DNA from: Adiantum capillus-veneris
Taxonomy: Eukaryota > Streptophyta > Polypodiopsida > Polypodiales > Pteridaceae
Length of the DNA stretch: 58,000 nucleotides
Assembly: GCA_014529385.2 (NCBI GenBank)
Contig: CM043968.1
Location: 27,785,013 to 27,843,012, forward strand
Direction of reading: 5' to 3'
The notes under the pieces are model-generated. The model worked only from the letters and a program-made list of their open reading frames with translations. It did not search any database and was not told the DNA's origin. Position numbers and translations under genes: made by a program. Below, in pieces: positions 1-10,727 of the stretch (the stretch's first letter is position 1; every line of letters begins with the position of its first letter).

Positions 1-1380
1 AAACGGCCTACATTTTCTTTGAGCCCTTCCTCAACAAGTTTTTGCATATTTTCATGGATGACTTTTCTTGCTTCTTGTGCCAAGGTTGTGCAAGTCTAGT
101 GGAATGTTTTCAAGAACATATGGAGCAAATGGCTCTCATTTTTGCTCATTGTAGAGAGGTAAATTGAAAACTCAACCTTAATCAGTGTCATTTCATGGTC
201 ACCCAAGGCAATCTGTTGGGCCATATTGTGTTTGCTAAAGGACTTTCCCTTGACCCAAAAAAAGGTAAAGCCATCTTACACATGCCTAGGCCAATTAATT
301 TCAAAGGAGTGCAGAGCTTTGTAGGCCACATTGGCTACCATCATCAACGATTTATTAGAATTTATGTTGATATTTCCAAGCCTCTATCTCACCTCACTAG
401 TCCAGCTCAACTTCCCCAATTGACTATGCTTAGGAACTAGCCTTCAACTATCTGAAGAAATGCCTCACACATGCCCCCACCTTAGTCACACCTAATCGGT
501 CACTCATTTCTCACGTGCACATTGATGCTAGTATCACAACCATAGGTACAGTCCTTACCCAGCCTACCAAGGAGTACAAGTTAGACCGACCTATGTGTTA
601 TGCCAGTTGGAAACTCATAAAGGCAGAAAGAAACTATAGTACCACTAAAAGAAAGGGATTGTCCATTGTCTACTCTCTGCAAAAGTTTAGGCATTATCTT
701 TTAGGTGTCCATTTTGTAGTAATAACTGACCACTAGGCTCTCAACTATCTCCTCAACAAGCCTCAAGTAGTTGAATGTGTTTGGAGTTAGTTATTTTTGG
801 TTTAGGAGTTTGACTTTGAGGTTTTCGTTTGCCCCGACAAAGAGCATCAAATGGCCATCTCTTTCGGATTGAGTCAGGGGATCCAACCACTAGAGTAGAA
901 GAAGACCTCCTTGATAGTTTTCTTTTGAAGGTGGACAATACCACAGACTGGTACTTGAATGTTATACATATCCTATCCATAGGCTCTTATCCACAAAATC
1001 TGTCAAGTTTGCAAAAGATGAGGCTACTGATCAAGAGTAAGCCCTACACCATGATTGGCAACAAGATCTACAAAAGTGGTACGGATGGAGTTCTTTGTCG
1101 TTGTGTCTTGCCACATGAAGTCGAAGCCATCTTGAAAGATGCTCACTCTGGTAGCATAGATGGCCACCACCCAAGGCACATCATCGCCCATCCCATTTTA
1201 CATACTAGGTTGTGGTGGACATACATGTTTCACATTGCAATGCAACATGCTTGATCTTGTGATTCATGCCAACAATGTGCTCCAAAGCCAACTCGCCAGG
1301 CTAGTTGCCCATTGCAAATCTCTTTGGCATGGTTTCCCTTTGAAAGATGGGGTATAGATTTCGTTGGGACAATCAAGCTC
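1..1380 (+). pseudogene. Degenerate Ty3/gypsy pol fragment (RT, RNase H, start of integrase)
   Basis: The reading frame starts inside reverse transcriptase, with the catalytic FMDD at about 51-62. One frame runs to 440 with a single stop at about 175, through CHFMV, LLGHIV and SFVGHIGYHHQRFI, which is the RT thumb. RNase H follows at 500-800 in another frame (HIDAS, then TDH-stop-AL where DHQAL is expected). The expected TERE acidic motif reads TKRK. Integrase then begins: HLFRIESGD at about 860, a zinc-binding region ending in CQQC at about 1268, and WGIDFVG at about 1348, where the core starts and the copy stops. At least three frame changes and several stops make it non-functional. It is a different family from the elements at 10.7-48.5 kb and continues off the left edge. 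Confidence 0.85.
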
Positions 1381-3299
1381 TTGCTTGATTTGTAACTGGA
1401 TTAGCTATCAAAAGGTCCAAATCATTGGCTAAATTGTTTGTGTGGTGTAAATTCTTGGTTGAGTAGCCCTATTGTCACCACTTTATTTTACATCAGAGGT
1501 GTGTACACCCCATCCCATCAAAATCTTGTGAAAGTAAATCAATTGCATCATTCGCCCTCATGTTGTGTATAGTAGATCCATGTTCTTAATTGATGCTCCC
1601 AAAAGAGACAAGTAAAATTTTAGAGTCTAATAACCATTGCTTGAATTGAAAGACCTTGGTATCTTGGGGGACTCACCATGGAAAACTTATCGCACCATGT
1701 AAGTGCAGGAGGAGGGGGGGGGTTTACTAGTTACATAAGCAAATAAGTTAGGGGTAGGCCCCCAATAATTTATCTCCCAAGCTTAAAAATAAGGGAGGGG
1801 GGTACCATTTTTTTTTTTTGGGAGGGGGGGGGGGGGGGGGAGAGGACTGACCCGAGTTGGTTACTTATAACGATTGATAATTGATGTGCACTAGAATTGG
1901 AATGAATTTAGGGGAATTTTTTTATCAGCTCACACATCAAATTTTGCATCAAGCCGGTCATAGATAAGGGCTAATTTGGAACAGGTCAAGGGTTTATTTA
2001 CACTAGCTTTGGATGGCTCAGAATTGGACGAGTAGCCAGAGTGTAGGCTGAAAGTCAAAGTAAGACACATTGAGGGTACATCCAGTTATCAACATAATTG
2101 GTTCCTTAGTACATTGCCAATCACTATGCTACACACTCTTTGACTAGTTTTACTTAGTTAGATCATGTGAGACATAAATTTTATATGTAAGATAGGGGTA
2201 CGATAGTTTTCTTCATTGATTGTCATATAAGCATAGAAAGGGGGGTCATATTCCCTACTATGGTCATATATAGGGGTTTTATCAAAGTTGTCCGCTCGCA
2301 TGTGGCGTCCCGATTTGTATATAGAATGAATCCCCTGGGCTTGGTATTTAGTTTCTTCTATTTCAAGGTCTCTCATTACATTGAACCCACTTTTGTATTT
2401 ATCCTAGAATGAGTATGTGGGTAGCATTTTACCTATTTCCATCTTGAAAACATATCAAAATTTTACTATCATGGAGAGTTTTTGTCTTAGGATTCCATGC
2501 CATCAAGAATTTAGTTGACCTCCTATTTTCCCATTTGTAAAATATTACATTATCAGGATGTGTACTTTGTCACAAGGATAACCCTAAATCTAATAGCACT
2601 TAGCTAGCTAAACCAATGGAATGTGGATTTTAATTGACTTCATCAATTGGTGCTATCTCTGGTACTATTGGTAGTATCGGTTATCCCCATACATTGACAT
2701 TATTGTGGTCCTCAATCTTGAGAAATTTGGTGCCCTTATAGTCCATGTAGTAGTCTCCTTATCTTTGAATCAGCAAAGCATGTGCCTAAAACTTGATGTC
2801 ATGATTATCGATCTTGACCACATACCCATCCATTGATAGGTCTATATAAATTTGAGCTCCATGCTCATTTTGCATTTAGAACTAAAGGCCACTCAAATAT
2901 GCAACAGTCCTCTTTGTTCTAAAGTGAAGGAATTGGGTGTAACTCAAAGTCTTCTTCAAAGATTTGTTGACAATCTTTTCTCAAGGTTAAAACACTCTTT
3001 TGTTGATGCCCAAAGGCTCCAAATCCCTAATTGATCCTAGGTGTTCTAGAACATGCCTTGACCTAAGGTTCGTAAATTTTCGATTTAACAATGAATTTTA
3101 AGGCTAGCGTGGCTTGTCTAATTTGTCAATGTATAGCAAGTTTCTAGCTTTAATCTACTCTTAAGCACTACCATATCCAACAATGCTTCAAGTTTGTTTT
3201 TTGTTTTTTTTTTAAGTAGAATTAAAAGTTATGCATTTCCACTTTGTATAGGATCTATTTTATAGCAAGAAACTCCCTATTCAAGGTATGGAATGTGAA
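1381..3299. other. No gene recognised; AT-rich intergenic DNA
   Basis: I find no coding frame with recognisable motifs here. Small frames at 2158-2376 (minus) and 2852-3034 (plus) are short and carry no family signature. The only notable structure is a T-run followed by a G-run at 1808-1840. Confidence 0.6.
1808..1840 (+). repeat. Adjacent T12 and G17 homopolymers
   Basis: About twelve T are followed by GGGA and about seventeen G. A second G-rich run lies at about 1711-1722. The lengths may be unreliable because homopolymers are error-prone in assembly. Confidence 0.8.
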
Positions 3300-4100
3300 A
3301 ATGTCCCTTTTTGACCTAAAATCTTGTTTTGTCTATAACTTGACTTTTGGAGGGTATTTTTGACCCAATCTTGAAGATCTCAAAAGTATTAGAGTATTTC
3401 TCTTGAGTTCTAGACTTTATGTGATGGGAAACTAGGGCTTTTTGGTAAAATCTTCTATGTTGACCATTCTAGACTCTCCTTTCAAGCCTTGGGACCCACT
3501 GGTAGTGAAAAACTTGACTTATGTACAAAACAATCTGAGCTACTAACTACTGGTGCACAAAATGATATGAGGACCAATGAGTTGTAGTGCAAAACAATCA
3601 AAGACCAACATGAATAATTGAGCACCCAAAGTGAATATCCATCCACTTGCAATATAAAAACTTGAAAAAAACCTTCAAAAAAATATAGGAACACTCAAAA
3701 TCCTAAAATGACTCACATACTTTGGCCCTAAGGGGAAAAAATGGGGAAAGGGGGGATCCTCAAGGCACTTCGTGCAGTTACGGTCTAGAGCCTTTGGGGC
3801 AAACTTTTTCACAAGGATGCCCCAACTCAAAACCTCCAACAAGGAGCACCAATCCTTTTATTAACCCTAATGATTCCTATGAGCCAAGTCCAACACCATC
3901 ATCCCCTATGTGGGAACTAGCTATGTTTAGCACCTAGCCCATTTCTTTGTTTCCAAGCCAAGAGGATCATAAACAAGGGCTTGAAGTCACCCCAGTGCTC
4001 CTCTTCCACCTTCACCTCTTCTACCAAGTCTAATTGGAGAAATGCCAATGAGGAGGGTGTATGTTGACTACCCTTACTCTATTTTATAGGAAGATAAGCC
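3300..4100 (+). repeat. Diverged dispersed repeat, copy 1
   Basis: The segment matches 5880-6960 in order but with many differences. Shared anchors are a line around ACAAAACAAT, a GTGAAAAA-type line after CTTGGGA, a CTCAAGGCACTTC-like line, and a segment encoding SPTPSSPMWE-like (copy 1) or PMPTPLAPHWD-like (copy 2) residues. The last segment recalls the proline-rich linker of a plant gypsy gag, so this is probably an old retroelement fragment. Confidence 0.5.
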
Positions 4101-4202
4101 GAGTTGGATCTACAAGATGTGGAATCATAAATGTGATTAGCCTCTTGATTATAAGTACTTGTACATTCCATAGGATCATCCACACCACAATTTTATGACA
4201 AA

Positions 4203-4322
4203 TTGGGGATCCAAGTATTTCAAGTTCAGCCCTCACAACCTTAAAGACCATGCTTGAACTTGAAGTACTTGGGGATCCAAGTACTTCAAGTTCAACCCTC
4301 ACAACCTTAAAGACCATGCTTT
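4203..4322 (+). repeat. 66-bp tandem duplication
   Basis: The motif TTGGGGATCCAAGTA begins at 4203 and again at 4269. The copies differ at only a few bases and both end in AAAGACCATGCTT. Confidence 0.9.
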
Positions 4323-4553
4323 GGAGAGGTTGTCAGCTTTCTTAAAGGAAGTGAGGGGAGGAAGGGATAAGGGATTTACATTCAAAGAGCCAACACCTAG
4401 AGCCATCCCACAAGACCTCTAATATAGAGCTCAAACACTACAATACTCACCAAGGACTTGGGATCTAAGAGGAGGACTAGGATGGGGACTAGGGGGCAAA
4501 AATAGAAGCTCCACCCATGTGTTGTTTGCTCCAAATTTTAATGACTCATCCAC

Positions 4554-4777
4554 GGTGACCCAATAGATTATCCACCCACAATGGGGGAAACTAGAGAGAC
4601 CAATTGTATACCAAATACAAACAAGGACACTCTGATGTTGTAGATGCACCTTCTTCCAAGGTAAGGGTGACCTAATATACTATCCCCCCACAATGGGGGA
4701 AACTATAGAGACGAACTGTATACCAAATACACACAAGGACACTCTGACACTTTAGCTACACCTTCTTCCAAGGCAAG
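4554..4777 (+). repeat. 112-bp tandem duplication
   Basis: GGTGACC starts at 4554 and again at 4666. Both copies contain CACAATGGGGGAAACTA, then TGTATACCAAATACA, then CACCTTCTTCCAAGG. Confidence 0.9.
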
Positions 4778-4788
4778 GATGAGAGAAA

Positions 4789-5040
4789 GTGGCTCCAAAG
4801 AGGTCAAATATTCCCACCTCCAAAAGTATTTGCAAGCGGCACAATGAGATCATTGATCCCCACAATCATGTGGCACAATTCCGTAAAGTGATCTATGCCA
4901 AAAGGTCATTAATATCCATACCATATCTCAAGGATTTGGCCTCACCTTTTGGAAGGAAAACCCTTAGCTTGGTTACTCTACAATGGCTCCACAAGTCCTC
5001 ATTATGTACAATTTTGAATTCATGGTCAAGGAATTTATAA
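4789..5040 (+). pseudogene. Possible gypsy gag fragment
   Basis: An 83-codon frame contains DPHNHVAQFRKVI and later TLQWL. These resemble the DP-x-x-H-x-x-x-F and A-L-Q-W-F signatures of the plant gypsy retrotransposon gag domain. The stretch between is not convincing, the downstream part is broken, and no zinc knuckle follows. It could be coincidental, so confidence is low. Confidence 0.35.
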
Positions 5041-5879
5041 AGGAGAACACCAAGAGTGGCATCAAGTACAACATGTTAATTTAAATCTTGAGTTTTAAAT
5101 AGGATTCAAAGGAGAACATGCGTGGAGCAATTGATAGGTTGGAGTGGTATATTTTGAGGTTTCCAAGTAGTCATGGGAATGGCTAATCTCTTGCTTCCTA
5201 GAAGGACTCAAGGATAGGACCTTATACATACATGTATGCCACATAGGCAAAATGTATGCCAAAGCCACAAAGTAGCCACTGAAGAAGTCAAATAATGGAA
5301 AACGTAGGCTAAAAAGGGATGCAAAGCCAACCTTGCTAGATTGACAATTAGGTTGGTTATTGCAATGATATACTACCATGGCTACACCATCTTCTATCAG
5401 CATCATTGTCAAGGAGGAGTGAAGAAGAACAAAGCCTAGGATAATGCATTGTTGCTTGCATTGCATGCCTCTTGGGTTGCATCTTTATTCCTTAGATTAG
5501 GATTTAAGCTTAATTTCCATATTTGAGTAGGATTCTCACAAACCATAAAAAGCTCCTTGTGGTTGAGACTTTCTCATGTCGAGTAGGATTAGGTTAAATT
5601 AGACTAGCTTAAGTTTTAATGTAAATAGGGTTTCAATTTGACAAGTGCATAGAAAGTAGTGTATAAAAGTTGTTTTTTTCCTTTTTGGCACAGTTTTTCA
5701 CAAAAATGAGATAAAAACTATCTTCTCCTTGTTTTCCCCCCTCAAAATCTAGATTCAATTGGTTACATGTCTTCATCCACACTAGGCTTAGCCCTAGAGA
5801 GAATATATTTCACCAAAAAGTAGCTTTGTTGCTCAGATCATTGTTTTGGAGTGTAAGAGAGGTTTTGGACCAAAAGTGG
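5041..5879. other. No gene recognised
   Basis: A 123-codon minus-strand frame (5095-5466) has no recognisable domain and no related copy in the window. I treat it as chance. The rest has stops in all frames. Confidence 0.5.
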
Positions 5880-6960
5880 GCCAGTGTCATCTTTGGACCC
5901 CTAGGGGCACATTGATATGCTTAAAGCCTTATTTAAACATCAATTGTACAAAACAATTTGAGAAAAATCTAGGTTCAAAACGTAGAGTTTGCTAGAGAAT
6001 TAGTACAATGAGGCCTTCAAGGTGCCCAACCTTGCATAATCTTACCAAAAACTTTGGCCTATACAAAACAATCTAAGCGCACCTTATTTTGGACAGTTGA
6101 TGTTTTCTAAAAATAAATTGCTTTTTTGACCCTTTTAAGCACTATTCTCAAGGCTTGGGATCTACTAGTGATGAAAAAAGTGACTTTTGCACAAAACAAT
6201 TTGAGCTGCTAAAAATGAGCTGAGCATCTAGCTGGAAGTTCAAAACACTTTGAGTCACAAAAAAGAAATCTAACCACTGGCCAAAAGACTCCAACCCCAA
6301 GAGTACATATCCACCTATTTCTATCCACAAAAACCCACAAAAAAAAAACTCCAAAAAGAAAGAAAAAATAAAAATTAAAAAGAATCTGAATTTCGTTGAC
6401 CAGAGAAAGAAAGGAGTAGGGTTCCTCAAAGCACTTCATTTATCTAAGGTCTAGCACCACACTAGCTTTCAAATTTATAGTGTCATCTCGTGCCTCTACA
6501 CACAGTAGTCCAGTGAGACCTTCCAAGGATCTACCAAAGGACCATCCTTGAGGGCAATGTGGTGTTTGAATTAGAGGAAACTACCTCTTGTGACACAATA
6601 TCCTTGTCTTCTATAGCCAATACCTTGGATGAGAATAGTAACATCTATTGTGAATGCATTTTATATTCTTATAGCAATGTTTTTGTTGTAGATATCTATG
6701 TACAATCGATGAATGGACTCATGTTATGAGACTTGGAAAAGGCACCGTCTTTTTCAAGACTTGAGCCACCAATACTTTTGTCCGCGTAGATGAGACCTAT
6801 GCACCAATGCCAACACCATTAGCCCCTCATTGGGACCGAAAGGAATTTATTACTTCCACTACTATGACACCAATCCCATGAAGAACCAAAGTTAGGGAAT
6901 AAAGTCAATTCTATGCCACCTCCTCTACCTACACCTTCATATAGGCATAAGGACTATCCA
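5880..6960 (+). repeat. Diverged dispersed repeat, copy 2
   Basis: This is the partner of 3300-4100. It shares the ACAAAACAAT-containing lines at about 5945, 6065 and 6190, and the segment with PMPTPLAPHWD at about 6805-6840. No intact frame is present. Confidence 0.5.
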
Positions 6961-7085
6961 CCTACAAGGCATGGGATGGGGACCTGAAGGGAAGAAAGGG
7001 CACTCAAACCACTTTTATTTTGCTCCCTTCCCTCCTACTCCTTCATATAGCCATAAGGACTATCCACCTACAAGGCAAGAAATTA
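6922..7085 (+). repeat. 106-bp spaced duplication
   Basis: CCTTCATATAG-CATAAGGACTATCCACC begins at about 6934 and again at about 7040, both ending CTACAAGGCA. The intervening DNA is only partly shared. Confidence 0.8.
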
Positions 7086-7348
7086 GGGAAGCAAGCCATA
7101 AAATTGACACACCAAAGGAATCTCTAGATGGCTGAAAGCATGCAATGGTGGTACAAAAAGGATTGTCCTTAACACAACATGGACTTGGTGGTTCATTTGT
7201 GTATAAATTGGACCTTTTAATTGGAAATGGAGAGGGGCCATATATTTCTTTGTTTTTAGACGTTTCACTATTTGGAGGGGCCACTCCAAGAGAGGAGGTG
7301 AGGGGAGAGGGCTGGACCCACATTATGGTTATTGGCTTTCACGACACC

Positions 7349-7350
<2 letters not shown>

Positions 7351-7427
<77 letters not shown>
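7351..7427 (+). repeat. (CT)n microsatellite, about 38 repeats
   Basis: An uninterrupted CT tract is followed by CCACCAGCAAG. A shorter CT-rich tract at 7457-7487 is followed by the near-identical GCACCAGCAAG, so the tract and its flank were duplicated. Confidence 0.98.
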
Positions 7428-7429
<2 letters not shown>

Positions 7430-7541
7430 CCAGCAAGTTGAGCCCTAGCCATTGCATCTCTTTCTCTCTCTCTCTCTCACTCTCTGCACCAGCAAGATGC
7501 ACACAAAACCCTGGTTTTAATTGATGTTTATTGACCACTCC

Positions 7542-7544
<3 letters not shown>

Positions 7545-7602
<58 letters not shown>
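7545..7602 (+). repeat. (CT)n microsatellite, about 29 repeats
   Basis: This CT tract ends about 40 bases before the ATG at 7641 of the transposase-like gene. It would lie in that gene's promoter or 5' untranslated region. Confidence 0.98.
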
Positions 7603-7605
<3 letters not shown>

Positions 7606-7640
7606 TGTCAACGTGTGTGTGTCTCTCTTGCTCCTTGCCA

Positions 7641-8438
7641 ATGGACAATACTACAAGAGTTTACCGCTTGGGTGACTCACAGCCACTCTCTTTCGACGAG
7701 CTGAATGAGGAGGAATCAGGCATGGATGAATAGATACAAAACCACACCATTGTCAGTTCCATTGAGACATGTGGCACTAATCAATATTTTCTTCGTGATT
7801 ATTGGGCTGCAAAGAAACGCAAACAGAGAAGGAAAGAACGACATCCTTCTTTTGCACTTGGATTACCGAAAGCCAAGTCAAGGAAGAACATTTGTGCAGC
7901 GGTGGCACGATGTTGGCGCAAGCAAACACTTAGGCTGTCAAGTAATGAGCAAAAGGAAATATTTCAGCAACTATTGGACCACCAGACATTTTTTGAGCTG
8001 CAAAAATCAAATATCAACAATGTCGAAGACACCGTTCTATCGGTTGTGCGCAACACTTTGGCTCAAATTAAGGTCCGGCACTCAACAAGTGAGCTTTTTG
8101 TTAAGTGAACCTCTCTAACGATGATCTTGGACAATAGTACAGGTGTAGCCTCAGTAAACCAATCCAAAATTGCTAGTGTCATGGGTGTCCATCGAAGGAA
8201 TATAGCTGCTGCAACTTCAAGACTGGAGAATAAAGATGAGGATGAAGTGTTGCCATTGAGTGCTTGTGAGAGACAATTGCCACAAGGAACCATTATCACT
8301 AATGAAACAAGAGATTTGGTGTATTCCTTATGGACATCAAAAACTAGAGTTTCACCTAACAAGAAGGACATATGTAAGAAGAGGATTAGAAGGAAAAGTG
8401 TTTTCAAACATCATGTGCATCTACTCGATGACTCTCAG
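7641..8438 (+). pseudogene. Transposase-like gene, predicted exon 1 (broken)
   Basis: One reading frame runs from the ATG at 7641 to 8438, interrupted only by a TAG at about 7732 and a TGA at about 8106. It encodes a lysine/arginine-rich stretch (YWAAKKRKQRRKERH), then a segment ending RVSPNKKDICKKRI and HHVHLLDDSQ. From memory, this pattern belongs to an uncharacterised, transposon-like family with scattered members in plants and invertebrates; I cannot name it firmly. The frame ends at CAG-GTACC, a good splice donor, in phase 0. The rest of the protein resumes at 9796. The two stops indicate a pseudogene, although the frame is otherwise well kept. Confidence 0.6.
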
Positions 8439-8504
8439 GTACCAACAAATCTTAGCAATTGTAATTTATTTGGTGATTCTTAAGGCTGATTTGGTCAAGA
8501 CACT

Positions 8505-8800
8505 ACCAAATTTGGTGGTCTGCTATATGGAAGTGGTGGTATACAGTATCTTACAAAGGTTGTATACATAACCAGTGCATTCTTGGGTGGTTCTAAAGCT
8601 ATTCTTTATAGAACTAAAGCCCTTCCGCAGTACCAAATTTGGTAGTCTGCCATATGGCAGTGGTGGTATACAATACCTTACAAAGGTTATATACAGTACC
8701 AATGCACTCTCATGTAGTTCCAAAGCTATCCTATAAAGAACCAAAGCCCCTGTGTGCAGTACCAAATTTGGTAGTCTGCTACATACCAGTGATTCCAAAG
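8505..8800 (+). repeat. 127/129-bp tandem repeat, about 2.3 copies
   Basis: Units start with the palindrome ACCAAATTTGGT at 8505, 8632 and 8761. Each continues with GGTCTGC or AGTCTGC, and the first two carry the GTGGTGGTATACA line. Confidence 0.9.
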
Positions 8801-9086
8801 CTTATCCGTACAGTACCAAAGCCTCTGTACAGTACCGTTTCCGTCCCTACAGGCACCAAAGCCTCAATCTTTAGTACTAAAGCCTCACTCTATTTTACCA
8901 AAGCCTACTTGTGTAGTACCAAAGTCTTTGTGCAGTACCAAAACTATTCCCTGTATAGTACCAAAACATTTTTGTTTATCACCAAATCATTTGCAAAGTT
9001 TCCATATGGGTACTCTTCTGCAAACAATTCTAAACTGAGTCAAAAGCAGACAGATAGTACAATTTCTGCTACTGCTTACAACCAAT

Positions 9087-9725
9087 TTGGGTTCTAACGT
9101 ACTATCTTTGGTACTGTTTACAACCAATTTTGGTTCTACATTACAATATTTGGTACTGTTTACATCCAATTTCGGTTCTATATTACTAAAATTGGTACTA
9201 TTTACATCTAATTTTGGTTCTACAATACTATCTTTGGTACTATTTACATTCAATTTTGGTTCTACATTACAATCTTTGGTACTTTTTACATCTAATTTTG
9301 GTTCTACAGTACAATTTTTGGTAGTGTGTACATCCAATTTTGGTACATTACTATCTTTGGTACTGTTTACAACCAATTTTGGTTCTACATTACAATCTTT
9401 GGTAGTGTGTACATCCAATTTTGGTACATTACTATCTTTGGTACTGTTTACAACCAATTTTGGTTCTACACTACAATCTTTGGTACTCTTTACATCCAGT
9501 TTTGGTTCTACAAGTACTATCTTTGGTACTGTTTACAACCTATTTTGGTACTACAGTACAAGCTTTGGTAGTGTGTACATCCAATTTTGTTACATTACTA
9601 TCTTTGGTAATGTTTAAAACCAACTTTGGTTCTACAGTACAATCTTTGGTACTGCTTACATCCAATTTTGGTTCTACAATACATTCTTTAGTACTGTATA
9701 CAACCAATTTTGGTACTACTGCACA
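9087..9725 (+). repeat. 42-bp minisatellite
   Basis: The unit is close to TTTGGTACTGTTTACATCC followed by AATTTTGGTTCTACATTACAATC. It repeats about fifteen times with some 33-bp short units. Because 42 is a multiple of three and stops are rare, long frames appear on both strands (14-residue repeats such as LVLFTTNFGSTLQS on plus). These are by-products of the repeat, not evidence of genes. Confidence 0.92.
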
Positions 9726-9795
9726 TTAGTGGCATTTACCATTTGCATGAAGTTGGAATTTTCTAACTCTTATTGTATTGGTTCCACTGGTAGAG

Positions 9796-10630
9796 CTATA
9801 CCAAAGATTCAAGAGGACTCACCCTACAGTGGTTGTGTCTCTTAGATGCTTTGAGGCATTAAAGCCGCACTTTGTTCGGAAGTTGAAAGAGTGGTATACC
9901 TGCTGCTGTGTATCCCATGTGTAGATACTCTATTTCAAAGAGGCTTTTAATCAGATGCGGCAAAACAAGTTTGGGCATCATGGGAAAGGTCACCTTTGCA
10001 CTTGCTTCGTGTGTTGTAGAAGTGATGATATAGGAGAGTGTTTTGCAAACCAGGTAGTATGTCAGCACATCACTAGTATGTGGGAATCCATCATGTGCCC
10101 AAACCCAAGAGATAGTGAATACCATGCCAAGAAATGCTTGATTGGGGACTGCTCCCAATGTGGTGTACGGAAGTTGACATTTTGTCCCGATGAGATAGCA
10201 GAGGATAGCAGGGAGGTGTCTGTGAAGGTCTTCATGGATGTTGGAACAGGACAACTTGATGCAGGTGGGAGTGAGAAGAAGAGAAAGGACTTGATTGTGC
10301 GACGGATGAAAAGTGCTGCTTTTCTTAGCCTGTTTTCAGCCCACCTCATAGGCTTCATCAAGCACAACTTTGTCTTTTGTTGGCAAGCCCAACAATTCAA
10401 GGATTGTTTGCTCAAGTTTCCTAGCAATGTCATTGTCTCAGTTATTGTTTTGCAAAGAATTATTCTTTTAAAATTCACAAAGAGATTTAGTCAATGCATT
10501 GGTGGTCTACCCAACTCACAATACTTGTGCACATCACTTATGTAAGAAATGCAGCAAGTAGTGCTCAAAAGACGCTGCACTTTTACATATCCGATGACAA
10601 GCAGCATGATACATTTTTATTTGAAATATA
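9796..10630 (+). pseudogene. Transposase-like gene, predicted exon 2 (broken)
   Basis: The frame from 9796 gives LYQRFKRTHPTVVVSLRCFE, ALKPHFVRKLKEWYTCCC and, after an in-frame stop at about 9931, FNQMRQNKFG. It continues with a cysteine-rich region (CTCFVCC, CLIGDCSQCGVRKLTFC) and FKDCLLKFPSN. A frameshift near 10440 leads to FAKNYSFKIHKEI, a stop replacing Q, then MHWWSTQLTILVHITY and LHFYISDDKQHDT. The pairs D/N-F-x-x-N-Y and S-D-D-x-x-H-D look like catalytic-type acidic blocks of an RNase H-fold transposase, but that is inference. The copy ends at about 10630; 98 bases later truncated copy A begins. Confidence 0.6.
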
Positions 10631-10727
10631 AACTTAACCTTTGTATTCAACCGTAACCCATCCAAGGTTAAATTTGTAGTCCTAATTGGTAAATTCTTGA
10701 CCTAGTAATTTCTTATTTGTCTATAAA

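Larger units (their letters stand above)
8439..9795 (+). other. Predicted 1,357-bp intron filled with repeats
   Basis: The donor is CAG-GTACC at 8439. The acceptor AG is at 9794-9795, with TTCTAACTCTTATTG (a CTAAC branch-point match and pyrimidine tract) about 30 bases before it. Both flanking frames are in phase 0, so splicing would join DDSQ to LYQRFKRTHPTVVVSLR. The interior consists of the 127/129-bp repeat and the 42-bp minisatellite. Confidence 0.6.

Noticed and set aside
5095-5466. 123-codon minus-strand frame
   Set aside because: No domain, low-complexity hydrophobic composition, no conserved partner in the window.
7329-7733. Frames encoding SLSLSL or RERERE
   Set aside because: Translations of (CT)n tracts.
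8987-9617. Long open frames on both strands (156 and 176 codons) with 14-residue repeats
   Set aside because: The 42-bp minisatellite has a period divisible by three and few stops, so open frames arise automatically; they lie in a predicted intron.
9087-9725. CRISPR-like array
   Set aside because: Units are contiguous and variable, with no unique spacers; the context is a plant nuclear genome.
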